Source: Candidatus Saccharibacteria bacterium oral taxon 488
GTDB lineage: Bacteria > Patescibacteriota > Saccharimonadia > Saccharimonadales > Saccharimonadaceae
Direction: 5' to 3'
Assembly (NCBI GenBank): GCA_010202645.1
Contig: CP047920.1
Span: 620,001 to 684,000, forward strand
DNA: 64,000 nt
Shown here piece by piece: positions 52,907 through 61,416 of this stretch. The translations under genes and the position numbers were made by a program. Numbering within the stretch: position 1 is the stretch's first letter; each line of letters starts with the position of its first letter. Below the pieces are notes generated by a model. That model was given only the letters and a program-made list of their open reading frames with translations, was not told the origin of the DNA and did not search any database.

Positions 52907-53379
52907 GCCGACTCCTCGTCCGCCGCGCTGATTACCGCGAGGAGTGCCTGGCTCGTCGGCCCGCCAGCACTCAGCGTGACACGCCGCGACTGTTCGTCAA
53001 TTGCTAGAATCCTCGCTGTCAGTCGATCGGCTGGCAGCACCTGCTCGACGGCACCAGCCCACTCAATCACTGTCACGGTCTGTGGTTGCATGGTTACCTC
53101 ATGAATTTCCTCCGCCATGATGCCCGCCTCACCCAATCGATAAAAATCATAATGAGCCAGCGTCAAGCCGCCCGGCGACTGGTACACACGGGAAATAGTA
53201 AATGTTGGGCTCTGCACCGGTTCAGTAATGTCGAGCCCCTTGGCAACACCTTTCGTTAGCGTCGTCTTGCCAGCGCCGATGTCCCCGACCAGCTCAATCA
53301 CCTCACCACCCTTCAGGCTGCGCCCAATCACTTGACCCAGCCGCTGCATCGCTGCGGTGCTGGTAATAATTTGGTTCAT
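52903..53379 (-). CDS. tsaE: TsaE ATPase
   Basis: ATPase for t6A synthesis. 158 aa. Walker A ELVGDIGAGKTTLTKGVAKGL (about 33-45), SPTFTISRVYQ, YDFYRLGEAGI and a VTVIEWAGAVEQVLP-type region. Coupled by ATGA overlaps to tsaB (downstream) and the PRC-barrel gene (upstream). TsaC and TsaD are elsewhere. It is odd that these genes sit at the end of the pilus operon. Confidence 0.93.
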   Translation of the reverse strand: MNQIITSTAAMQRLGQVIGRSLKGGEVIELVGDIGAGKTTLTKGVAKGLDITEPVQSPTFTISRVYQSPGGLTLAHYDFYRLGEAGIMAEEIHEVTMQPQTVTVIEWAGAVEQVLPADRLTARILAIDEQSRRVTLSAGGPTSQALLAVISAADEESA

Positions 53380-53960
53380 TTGCTGTCGCTGCCGTCAGCT
53401 TCGGCCGCAGGGTGCGCCTTTCGGAATGGATTTTCGAACGTTGCTTGTGGCTGCACGACCGGCTCCTTGTGGCGGATCTCTGGCGTCTTGACAACGATAT
53501 GTTCGTCAGTCACGCGAACAATCTGCGAACGATGAATCAGCAGTTCAGTATCGCCAAAACTCTTGAGCAGCGGTCGCCGCACCCGGAGCTGCTGAATGAC
53601 AAAATTACCAGCCTCTAGCGTATAGCCGATGACCTTACCGACCTTATGCTTTTTTTCATCAATAACCTGCTTACCAACTAGTGCGAACTGAAACTGATAC
53701 ACTTCCTTGATCTTCAGGACGTCGCTCGGCATAATCAGCTCGTCCGCCGAATCAATGATCAGACCTAGCGGCCCAATTTCCCGCACATCGGCGATCCGTA
53801 GTAAACTCGGCGATTGATCAAGCGTCGGTCCCTCCAGCTCATACGCCACGATCGATAAATTGCGCGGGTCGATCACCGCTCGCGACGTCCGGGCTAACTC
53901 TGAGCCAGTCTGTAGGCTCATCACCGGTGCGTTATCAAATCGTTCAGCAGAAATTAGCAT
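53376..53960 (-). CDS. PRC-barrel domain protein
   Basis: 194 aa with one or two PRC-barrel-like modules: LARTSRAVIDPRNLSIVAYEL, and LVGKQVIDEKKHKVGKVIGYTLEAGNFVIQ. The Gly-Lys-Val-Ile-Gly core is typical of the fold (RimM C-domain, photosystem H subunits). C-terminal tail charged and disordered (RKAHPAAEADGSDSK). Probably a small binding protein, perhaps of RNA or ribosome. TATAAT (53975-53970) gives it a near-leaderless start inside the pil-tsa operon. Confidence 0.75.
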   Translation of the reverse strand: MLISAERFDNAPVMSLQTGSELARTSRAVIDPRNLSIVAYELEGPTLDQSPSLLRIADVREIGPLGLIIDSADELIMPSDVLKIKEVYQFQFALVGKQVIDEKKHKVGKVIGYTLEAGNFVIQQLRVRRPLLKSFGDTELLIHRSQIVRVTDEHIVVKTPEIRHKEPVVQPQATFENPFRKAHPAAEADGSDSK

Positions 53961-53987
53961 ACTTCTCACATTATAGCGATATCCACG

Positions 53988-54275
53988 CTATTCGGCAAAC
54001 AGGTTCGTCCGCCCTGCCGGCAGACTAAAATTGGCGTTGGCGGTATCGCGCGTACGGAAACTGTTGATCTGGTCAATTGTCTTCTGGTCAAATCGCGTCG
54101 TCTGTTGTTGGATGGTATCTTCTTTTGGATTTGACGAGGCGAGCAGGCTGTAGAGCAGGAAAATTGCCACCGATACACCAACCACCACTGTCAACGTATA
54201 GAGAATAACGTGGTAGCGATGGAAAAACCGCGATACTAGCGTACCGATTTGTGAAATATCAGGTGAGTTTTTCAT
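53988..54275 (-). CDS. Small membrane protein at the end of the pilMNO operon
   Basis: 95 aa. One membrane helix (VILYTLTVVVGVSVAIFLLYSLL), short cytosolic N-terminus, and a periplasm/exterior-side tail of ~45 residues. Its start overlaps pilO as ATGA. By position it would be PilP-like, but there is no lipobox or PilP core and a single-membrane cell needs no secretin link. Likely a pilus-assembly accessory protein. Confidence 0.65.
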   Translation of the reverse strand: MKNSPDISQIGTLVSRFFHRYHVILYTLTVVVGVSVAIFLLYSLLASSNPKEDTIQQQTTRFDQKTIDQINSFRTRDTANANFSLPAGRTNLFAE

Positions 54276-54901
54276 CGAACATATACCTCCACTTCCAAGG
54301 TTTGTGTATTCACTTGACCTGTCCCCTCGGTCTTGGACATACTGACACTAGCAATTTGCATCCGTGTCAAGTTCTGCTCAATTAAATGCATAAATCGAAG
54401 GAGTGCCATATAGTCTGTTTTTTCGTTGAGGCGGACCGACACTTTCATACTTTTCGGCCCAGCAGCGCTGTTTGAACCGGAGCTATTATTCGTACCCGAA
54501 GTGCCTGATGAGCCCGAGTTTGATTTGGCTCCAGCCGAACCTGATGTGAAGGTGAACCCAGCAATGCCAACACCAGATTTATTGGCGTAGGCCGTGAGGT
54601 CATTGATAATCTGGTTCTGATACTGATACTGCTGCGTTTCTGCTACTAGCTGCTGCGCCTTGGCAACACTATCCTTATATTTCTCCATCTCTTTTTCCAG
54701 CCGCGCTAGATTCTGCACTTTAGCATCAACCGCTTTTGCCTCAGTCTGAATCTTAGAAACTTCCTCGGCAGTACCCTGCAGCATGGTGTAGCCAAAATAG
54801 ACGACCCCTCCCATGCCGACCAAGATCAGTACCAGCGACAGCGCAAAGACGATCCGCATAGTCACCGCCGGTGTCATTTTTTCTCGTTTTCTCTCACTCA
54901 T
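54272..54901 (-). CDS. pilO: PilO-like pilus assembly protein
   Basis: 209 aa. Basic N-terminus, one membrane helix (IVFALSLVLILVGMGGVVYFGY), coiled coil (EEVSKIQTEAKAVDAKVQNLARLEKEME), a Ser/Gly/Asn-rich linker (about 125-148), and a ferredoxin-like C-domain (KVSVRLNEKTDYMALLRFMHLIEQN). Pairs with PilN to link PilM in the cytosol to the exterior. ATGA overlaps at both ends. Confidence 0.85.
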   Translation of the reverse strand: MSERKREKMTPAVTMRIVFALSLVLILVGMGGVVYFGYTMLQGTAEEVSKIQTEAKAVDAKVQNLARLEKEMEKYKDSVAKAQQLVAETQQYQYQNQIINDLTAYANKSGVGIAGFTFTSGSAGAKSNSGSSGTSGTNNSSGSNSAAGPKSMKVSVRLNEKTDYMALLRFMHLIEQNLTRMQIASVSMSKTEGTGQVNTQTLEVEVYVR

Positions 54902-55458
54902 TGCTTCGCAACCTCCGGCACCATCGTCACATTAATTGTAATATTGATCGGATAGCCGTCCTTGTTTTCTTTTTCGGCCACCGCCGAGGCGAGATTAACG
55001 TCCTTAAAGAGGCTTGACTGCTGAAAACTGTCCTTGAGCCGCAGCGCATCGCCATACGTTTTACCGCGTGCGTTGATAGTCATCGGCGTACCGAGCTTCT
55101 TGCTATCCAGTGTCAACGTTTGCAAAATTGTTCCTGACGGCATCGCCTGAGCGATCTTGAGTGCTACCTTTGAATACCGCACATCTTTATCAATGATCGC
55201 CTTGGCAATCTTGAGGTTTGCGCTGAACGATTCATAATCCTGCTGAACTTTTTGATATTGCAGCGCTCGACGATTACCCGTTTCAATCGTCTGTCGAGCA
55301 GTTGTCCGAGTATGCGCCATAATAAAGTAGATACCCGCTGTCGCCACGATGAGTAAGAAGCCAAGAATCAACGACACCACGCAGTAACGCCACAGTATCA
55401 CATTTGACCGGCCAGCGACAATCTCGCGTTTAACTTTCGGCGGTAACAGATTAATCAT
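54898..55458 (-). CDS. pilN: PilN-like pilus assembly protein
   Basis: 186 aa. Starts INLLPPKVKREI, the PilN motif that docks into PilM. Membrane helix VSLILGFLLIVATAGIYFIM, then coiled coil and an alpha-beta domain (GTILQTLTLDSKKLGTPMTINARG). Overlaps pilM's end by 8 bases. Complex with PilM and PilO in the alignment subcomplex. Confidence 0.9.
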   Translation of the reverse strand: MINLLPPKVKREIVAGRSNVILWRYCVVSLILGFLLIVATAGIYFIMAHTRTTARQTIETGNRRALQYQKVQQDYESFSANLKIAKAIIDKDVRYSKVALKIAQAMPSGTILQTLTLDSKKLGTPMTINARGKTYGDALRLKDSFQQSSLFKDVNLASAVAEKENKDGYPINITINVTMVPEVAKQ

Positions 55459-56500
55459 GCCAAATCTCCTCCGCTCGCACTAGCGACAAACCAGCTGCCG
55501 TCATGAACCGCGGTCGTAGCTGTTTGGCCGGTGGTGCTAAATTATTAAAGTTCAGCGACTGCCACGGACTAGCCACTCGTGCTGGTAAGGTCAGCTCGCC
55601 CGTAAAGTACTCACCAAGCCCCGGCACGCTACTGCCGCTACCAACGATTAGCACCTGTTCAAGGCGCGATTCATCCGGGAAGCGATCGGTGTAGTAACGA
55701 ATAACTTTCTGGATTTCACCGATGATCCGCTGCAGACTCGGCTTTAGTGCCTCGGTAATTTTTTCTTGGCGCGGGCCAGTGTTGAGGCCATTAAGCACCT
55801 TGAATTGGTGCGCCGTCTCAAGTGGTACGTTCAATTTTTTCGCGATGTCAAGCGTCAATGTATTGCCACCAATGTTTAGACCACCGGTCACGCGAATTGC
55901 CGCATCAAGAATAGCGATATCAGTCGTCGCCGGGCCGATGTCAACGATAACTGTTGGTAGCGACCCCTCTTTGGTTCGCTCAAGTAGTCGCGCCACCGCA
56001 TTGATACTCGGCTCAATCATCGCCACCTCAATACCGCATGACTCAACAATCGCTAGCTGCTCGTCAACGATCTTTTGCGGCACCGCGCACATCAAGACTG
56101 ATAAATTTTCTTTGCCGCGCTTGATAATCTGATGATCGACGTAGAGCGAATCAAGCGGCATCGGCACATACTGTTCAACCTCGAGATTCACCGCCTCTTC
56201 AATCTTATTTTCCTGCTTGATCGGCAGCGCAAAGGTACGTGCATATGTCTTGGTCGTCGGTAGTCCCAGCACCACGCGGTTACTGCCGAGCCGCCCAACA
56301 ATATTCTTTTCAAACATTTGATTAATCTTGCCGCAGAGATACTCTGCCCGGTCATCGCTCTCGTCCTTCGCCGGATCCAGCTCAATTGCGCCGTATCCGT
56401 GCACCGTCATCCGCGCCATATCGACTGACATTACCCGAACGCCGGCCTTGTTAATATCAAGCCCGATGATCGGCTTTGACTTGTAGAAAATATTTGCCAC
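55451..56500 (-). CDS. pilM: PilM, actin-like pilus assembly ATPase
   Basis: 349 aa. Actin/FtsA fold: IIGLDINKAGVRVMSVD near the N-terminus, TVIVDIGPATTDIAI (phosphate 2), and VLIVGSGSSVPGLGEYF (adenosine). Binds the PilN N-terminal peptide on the cytosolic face. GTG start, about 25 bases after a TATACT-driven start (box 56537-56532), so the pilMNO set may be expressed apart from pilBC. Confidence 0.93.
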   Translation of the reverse strand: MANIFYKSKPIIGLDINKAGVRVMSVDMARMTVHGYGAIELDPAKDESDDRAEYLCGKINQMFEKNIVGRLGSNRVVLGLPTTKTYARTFALPIKQENKIEEAVNLEVEQYVPMPLDSLYVDHQIIKRGKENLSVLMCAVPQKIVDEQLAIVESCGIEVAMIEPSINAVARLLERTKEGSLPTVIVDIGPATTDIAILDAAIRVTGGLNIGGNTLTLDIAKKLNVPLETAHQFKVLNGLNTGPRQEKITEALKPSLQRIIGEIQKVIRYYTDRFPDESRLEQVLIVGSGSSVPGLGEYFTGELTLPARVASPWQSLNFNNLAPPAKQLRPRFMTAAGLSLVRAEEIWHD

Positions 56501-56560
56501 TATCGTTTGCCCACATCTTTTCTTTTTGTTAAGTATAGCATAAGCATTTTAAAAAACCAA

Positions 56561-57787
56561 CTACCCCTTAATTTGATTTGCTAACCCAGTAATCGGCATC
56601 ATCACCGCTGCCGCGATCAAGCCGACCATACCGCCCATAAAGACGATCATCACCGGCTCAATCGTCGAGCTCAAACCGCTAATCGCCGCATCAACCTCTT
56701 CTTCATAAAAATCCGCCACCTTGACCAGCACCTTATCCGTCTGCCCCGTTTCCTCACCGACCGCCAGCATCTGGCCAACGATTGGCGGATAGAGGTCTTC
56801 GCGCTCATTGATAATCCGCGACAAAACCTCGCCATTCTTAATGCGCTTGGCAGCATCAAGCAATGAATCTTGATATACTGTGTTGCCGACTGCCCGGGCC
56901 GTCACCTCCAGTGCCTCCAGTACCGACACGCCCGCACCAATCAGCGCCGAGAAGGTACGGGTAAACCGTGCCACCGCCACCTTGCGAATAATCTTGCTGA
57001 TGATCGGCGCTTTCAGGACGAAATGATGGAACTTAACCTTGCCTCCTGGCGACTTGATATAGCGAAGAAGCGCATACACACCGCCAAATAATAACGGGAA
57101 AATAATATACCAAAAACTCACCATAAACTGGCTGATACTCATCAGTATCTGCGTCAGTGCCGGCAGCTCTGCGTCCTCGCCCGCCAGATCCTTAATCGTC
57201 TTGCCAATCATTGGCAAGACAAAAATCATCAAACCAAAGAACGCCCCGATGGTGATGACTATCAGCACCATCGGATAGGTCATAGCACTCTTGATCTTCT
57301 TTTTCATTGATGAGTTCTTTTCCTGCTGCAGGGCCAGGCGCTTCAAAATATCGTCCAAAATACCACCCGTTTCACCAGCCCGCACCATGTTCACGTACAC
57401 ATCGCTGAAGGCCTCGGGGTGCTTACTCAGCGCATCAGCGAACGAGGCACCGCCTTCAATCTCCTTAGATACTGCGTTCAAAATCTCGCGAAAATGCGGA
57501 CTCTCGGCGTGCTGCGCCATTGAGTTGAGCGACCTGAGAATCGGTACACCGGCAGACACCATGGTACTAAGCTGCCTGGTAAAACCAACCAGCTCCTCGG
57601 TCGGCACTGACTTCTTGCCACCCCCAAAGCGAAAACCTTTCTTCTCGTCACCAGCCTCCTTGAGGTCGACCAACCTCATACCCTGAGCTTGAATGAGCTG
57701 GATAGCACTGGCGCGGCTACTGGCTTCTAGCTCGCCGTTGATCGGCTGATTGTTATTTTTAGTTGCGATATATTTAAATTTTGTCAT
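56561..57787 (-). CDS. pilC: PilC/GspF platform protein
   Basis: 408 aa integral membrane platform under the pilus. Typical start FKYIATKNNNQPINGELEASS, then two GspF domains: FTRQLSTMVSAGVPILRSL...GASFADALSKHPEAFSDVYVNMVRAGETGG, and ARFTRTFSALIGAGVSVLEALE...YPPIVGQMLAVGEETG. Three membrane helices, the last near the C-terminus (PVMIVFMGGMVGLIAAAVMMPI). Starts one base after pilB. Confidence 0.95.
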   Translation of the reverse strand: MTKFKYIATKNNNQPINGELEASSRASAIQLIQAQGMRLVDLKEAGDEKKGFRFGGGKKSVPTEELVGFTRQLSTMVSAGVPILRSLNSMAQHAESPHFREILNAVSKEIEGGASFADALSKHPEAFSDVYVNMVRAGETGGILDDILKRLALQQEKNSSMKKKIKSAMTYPMVLIVITIGAFFGLMIFVLPMIGKTIKDLAGEDAELPALTQILMSISQFMVSFWYIIFPLLFGGVYALLRYIKSPGGKVKFHHFVLKAPIISKIIRKVAVARFTRTFSALIGAGVSVLEALEVTARAVGNTVYQDSLLDAAKRIKNGEVLSRIINEREDLYPPIVGQMLAVGEETGQTDKVLVKVADFYEEEVDAAISGLSSTIEPVMIVFMGGMVGLIAAAVMMPITGLANQIKG

Positions 57788-59569
57788 TTATTGCTCCCTT
57801 GTTGCTCTCAAAACTTCCTCTAGCGTTGTCACGCCACGCAGCGACTTGACAAAACCGTCCGTCTGCATTGTCACCATTCCTTCAGTAATCGCCTGCTGCT
57901 GAATCTCATTACTGGTGGCATTGGCGGTGATCATCTTTTGGATTGGAATCGAAATACCGAGAACCTCGTAGATACCGACGCGCCCCTTGAAGCCGTTATG
58001 GCCGCACTCATCGCAACCCTCGGGATTTGGCCGCCATAAATATTGAATCGTCACGTCAGTCGAGCCGAGCGGTGTATTGCCACCAATCTTATCAGCCGCC
58101 GCCTGCTGCTCCAGTGCGTGCAGCCGCTGCATCGAGCCCTGCTTGAGATTAAACATCTGAACGATGTAGGCGAGCTCCCCAGCGTCCGGCACATACTGCT
58201 GACGACAATGCATACACAGCCGCCGCACCAAGCGCTGGCCGATCACCGCCTTGACCGTCGAAGCGATCAAGAACGGCTCAATTCCCATGTCCAATAGGCG
58301 CGGCAGACAGGTCGCTGCATTATTGGTGTGGAGGGTTGAGAACACCAAGTGTCCAGTCAGCGCTGCCTGCACACCGAGGTTGGCGGTCTCGCCGTCGCGA
58401 ATCTCACCAACCATGATGATGTTCGGGTCTTGGCGGAGCAGTGCGCGCAGTCCTGAAGCGAAGGTCATGCCGGCTTTTGAGTTAGTCTGGGTTTGGTTAA
58501 CCCCGGGGATCTTGTATTCAACCGGATCTTCAATGGTTGAGATATTCACATCTGGCGTATTAAGTTCTGATAGCACACTAAACAAGCTAGTCGACTTTCC
58601 CGAACCAGTTGGCCCGGTCACCAAGATCATACCATTTGGTTGCGCCATAGCGTCTTTAAGTGTACTCAGCGACAACCCCCAATAGCCAAGGCTATCGAGG
58701 GCAACTGCCTGGTTGGACTCGTCCAAAATACGCATGACGATTTTCTCGCCATCAGCGATCGGCAGCGTCGACACACGCAGCGCGTACTGCTTACCCGAAA
58801 CCTTGATCTTAAAGCGACCATCTTGCGGCACGCGGCGTTCATCAATTTTTAGGTTTGACAAGATCTTGATGCGGCTAACCAGCGCACCTTGGACATTGCG
58901 CGGCAACTTATTTACTTCCTTGAGCACACCATCAATTCGGTAACGAACCTGGACGAAATCCTCACGCGGCTCAATGTGGATATCTGAGGCACCCGACTTG
59001 ATAGCATATTCCAGCAGCAAGTTAACCGTCTGGGCGATCGGCGAATTCTCAGAAATCTCCTCCTCAGAGACGTTTTGTGAATCTGATTCAGCACCGCTCT
59101 GGATTGACACCACCTCATCCAGCTCATCGGTAATATTACCGCGATAATTCTCCAGGCAGTCAAGAATGTTATTTTTTGTCGCCAGGAACACCTTGATGTT
59201 ATAGCCAATCTCTTTCTGGATGAAGTTCAGCGCCTGCACATCATCCGGATCTTCCATCGCCAAACTCAAGACACCGTTATCGTCGGCCGCAAACAACACA
59301 ACATTATACTGGCGAGCGATGTGCTCGGGGATGCGCTTGAGGACGTCATCAGGGATATCCTTTGGCTCAATGGTCACAAACGGCACATTGATATATTCAC
59401 CAATCTTTTGCCCGAGCTGGACCTCGCTCAAGACCTTGCGCTCCAAGATAATCGTCTGCAATGAATGGTGCGTGCGCTCCGCCTCCATCTTTAACTCGGC
59501 CAGCTGTGACTCAGAAATTACCTCACCCTGGCGCAAAATCTTCTCAATACTACTGTCAGAAATGCGCAT
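57788..59569 (-). CDS. pilB: PilB/GspE assembly ATPase
   Basis: Powers pilus extension. 593 aa. N-terminal MshEN domain (1-150; LSEVQLGQKIGEYINVPFVTI), then the ATPase: Walker A TGPTGSGKSTSLFSVL, Asp box STIEDPVEY, Walker B IIMVGEIRDGET, His box TGHLVFSTLHTNNA, and zinc knuckle CMHC...CDECGHNGFKGR. No PilT retraction ATPase appears in the window. First gene of the operon. The leader holds TATACT and AAGGGT. Confidence 0.96.
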   Translation of the reverse strand: MRISDSSIEKILRQGEVISESQLAELKMEAERTHHSLQTIILERKVLSEVQLGQKIGEYINVPFVTIEPKDIPDDVLKRIPEHIARQYNVVLFAADDNGVLSLAMEDPDDVQALNFIQKEIGYNIKVFLATKNNILDCLENYRGNITDELDEVVSIQSGAESDSQNVSEEEISENSPIAQTVNLLLEYAIKSGASDIHIEPREDFVQVRYRIDGVLKEVNKLPRNVQGALVSRIKILSNLKIDERRVPQDGRFKIKVSGKQYALRVSTLPIADGEKIVMRILDESNQAVALDSLGYWGLSLSTLKDAMAQPNGMILVTGPTGSGKSTSLFSVLSELNTPDVNISTIEDPVEYKIPGVNQTQTNSKAGMTFASGLRALLRQDPNIIMVGEIRDGETANLGVQAALTGHLVFSTLHTNNAATCLPRLLDMGIEPFLIASTVKAVIGQRLVRRLCMHCRQQYVPDAGELAYIVQMFNLKQGSMQRLHALEQQAAADKIGGNTPLGSTDVTIQYLWRPNPEGCDECGHNGFKGRVGIYEVLGISIPIQKMITANATSNEIQQQAITEGMVTMQTDGFVKSLRGVTTLEEVLRATREQ

Positions 59570-59653
59570 AATTACCCTTATGCTTGAGTATAGCGCATAT
59601 CGTATGGGAGTTCAATAAAAAGAGAAAAAGTAGTACATGTTACAATATCAGAC

Positions 59654-60292
59654 ATGAACGATTCAGTAATTTCAGCAATCCTTTTTGATGTTGGTGGTGT
59701 ACTTGTAAGTGACTACGACATCCAAAGTGACCTGAGAAACGCCCTGCACAACCCCGATCATTTCGACCAACAATGGCCAAAAGCCTTGCACGACTACGAA
59801 AGTGGTTTCATAGACGAGAGCGTATTTCTGCGGAGGCTAGGTTGTGATCATCCATCCCCAGAGCAATACGATCGGCTAACTCGTGGCTTCCGTGATCATC
59901 AAGTATACTTCCAAAATGTCATCACATTTGCACGTTCATTGACGACGCATGGACTACAGATCGGTATCCTCAGCAATGCTATGCCGAGCCACTCTGCTAT
60001 CTTGCAGCAAGCAGGTATCTATGACGGTTTTAGACCATGTCTTTTATCGTGGCAGATTGGTTACCACAAACCTGAACGGGGTGCATTTACATCTGCCCTC
60101 TCAGCATTAAACCTATCTGACCATCCAGAGCACGTACTGTTTATTGACAATCATCAAAATAATCTCGACGCAGCAGCGGCTTGTGGCATGCATACCCTCC
60201 TCGCAATGCGCCAAGCAACACAAGCGCAAACTGAGCAAACGATCATTATGGGAATAACCGATAAACTACTATCCCTTGGCGTTGTGCTATGA
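59654..60292 (+). CDS. HAD-superfamily hydrolase
   Basis: 212 aa. Motif I LFDVGGVLVSD (nucleophile Asp; the +2 residue is Gly, as in YihX-type phosphatases and dehalogenases), motif II GILSNA (Ser-Asn), motif III Lys in GYHKPERG, motif IV LFIDNHQNN (ID-N rather than DD). Subclass I cap. Substrate unknown; sugar phosphates or nucleotides are common. Leaderless: TACAAT (59641-59646) ends 7 bases before ATG. Its end abuts the convergent MazG gene with no gap. Confidence 0.85.
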   Translation: MNDSVISAILFDVGGVLVSDYDIQSDLRNALHNPDHFDQQWPKALHDYESGFIDESVFLRRLGCDHPSPEQYDRLTRGFRDHQVYFQNVITFARSLTTHGLQIGILSNAMPSHSAILQQAGIYDGFRPCLLSWQIGYHKPERGAFTSALSALNLSDHPEHVLFIDNHQNNLDAAAACGMHTLLAMRQATQAQTEQTIIMGITDKLLSLGVVL

Positions 60293-60634
60293 TCAGCGAT
60301 TATCACCCCGCCCGTGCAGCTGCTGGCGGGCTTGGCGGCTGGCGAGCTTTTGGTTGTTCATCTGGGCAACTTCCTCGAGGCTAGAACCGAGCAGGTGTGC
60401 CACTGCGTTGACATACCACAACACATCGCCTAATTCCTTGAGAATCTCTGTGCGGTCATCGTCTGTTAACACGCCCTGCTTGTCACGAACCAGCTTTTTG
60501 AACTTTTCAGCCACTTCGCCCGACTCGCCAACTAGCCCAAGTACTTGCGCCATCAGCCGCGCATCAACGTCCCCATATTCATGCGTACCAATTAGTGTCG
60601 CGATAGCCTTCTTGGCATACTCATCAATTGTCAT
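60293..60634 (-). CDS. MazG-like nucleotide pyrophosphohydrolase
   Basis: 113 aa. All-alpha NTP-PPase: GLVGESGEVAEKFKKLVRDK with the first acidic set, then RTEILKELGDVLWYVNAVAHLLG with the ExxxD pair. Hydrolyses non-canonical or excess (d)NTPs. ATG 60634 follows AAAGGAGAG. Overlaps the end of the upstream HTH-NUDIX gene by 11 bases, so both form a nucleotide-cleanup operon. Confidence 0.88.
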   Translation of the reverse strand: MTIDEYAKKAIATLIGTHEYGDVDARLMAQVLGLVGESGEVAEKFKKLVRDKQGVLTDDDRTEILKELGDVLWYVNAVAHLLGSSLEEVAQMNNQKLASRQARQQLHGRGDNR

Positions 60635-61328
60635 AGTCTCTCCTTTCAATTACCTCATTTAATTCTGCCACAAATTCCTCAAAAAAGAACGGGTCCCGGA
60701 AGAATGTTCGTGCTACGATTTGCTCAACCGCTGGTGCTAAGTCATAATCCGCCAATCGATGCGGACGGGCCCACACCAATTCTCTGCCCGCCACGACTTC
60801 ATCAGTCTCACCATAAAACACGTGCGCCAACGTTGATGATAATATTTCCTTCCCCACAAGGACACGAATATAGCAATCACCCGCGTGTGTCAGCGGTAGC
60901 TTGTCCACCGCCAATTTCTCGCGTACCTCCCGTTGAGCAGCAGCCAATACCGACTCGTCATCAATATGCAGCTTGCCATAGGGCAGTGTCCAGGTGTCGA
61001 CATGCGGCTGCTTAGTGCGCCGCTGGAGCAACACATCACCATTAGCATTTTGGACGACAATCATAGTAATAATTTTTGGTTGGGTACGAATTTTGAGCGA
61101 TTTAATACTAACTCTATCGACGTACGACAACCCCTCCCGCCCCAGACAGTATCCGTCATCCGTCTTGATGACAAATCCTCGCTTCTTCAGTATATTTAAG
61201 TGGTAGGTATAGAGATTGGTATCCACTTTTGGCGGCCGCATATCCCGAAATCGCGCATATTTCATATGCATCAACACGCCAAGGATATGCTTCTGAATGT
61301 GATGTTCGGGGATAAATTGGTCAATCAT
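60624..61328 (-). CDS. NUDIX protein with N-terminal winged helix
   Basis: 234 aa, same layout as the gene at 9370. Winged helix 1-65 (HIQKHILGVLMHMKYARF...LYTYHLNILKKRGFVI), then NUDIX. The box GKLHIDDESVLAAAQREVREKLAV has the second Glu of REUxEE changed to Lys, which may reduce hydrolysis and favour a sensor role. C-terminal half has an acidic strand HVFYGETDEV. Short leader: TATAAT ends 11 bases before ATG. Co-operonic with MazG. Confidence 0.83.
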   Translation of the reverse strand: MIDQFIPEHHIQKHILGVLMHMKYARFRDMRPPKVDTNLYTYHLNILKKRGFVIKTDDGYCLGREGLSYVDRVSIKSLKIRTQPKIITMIVVQNANGDVLLQRRTKQPHVDTWTLPYGKLHIDDESVLAAAQREVREKLAVDKLPLTHAGDCYIRVLVGKEILSSTLAHVFYGETDEVVAGRELVWARPHRLADYDLAPAVEQIVARTFFRDPFFFEEFVAELNEVIERRDYDN

Positions 61329-61416
61329 AGTTGAGTCAAATTATACTTGCTATTCATACTAGTAATTCTACACTACAATCACTAGTGTCATCAACACAAC
61401 TAAAGGAGCGACGCTT

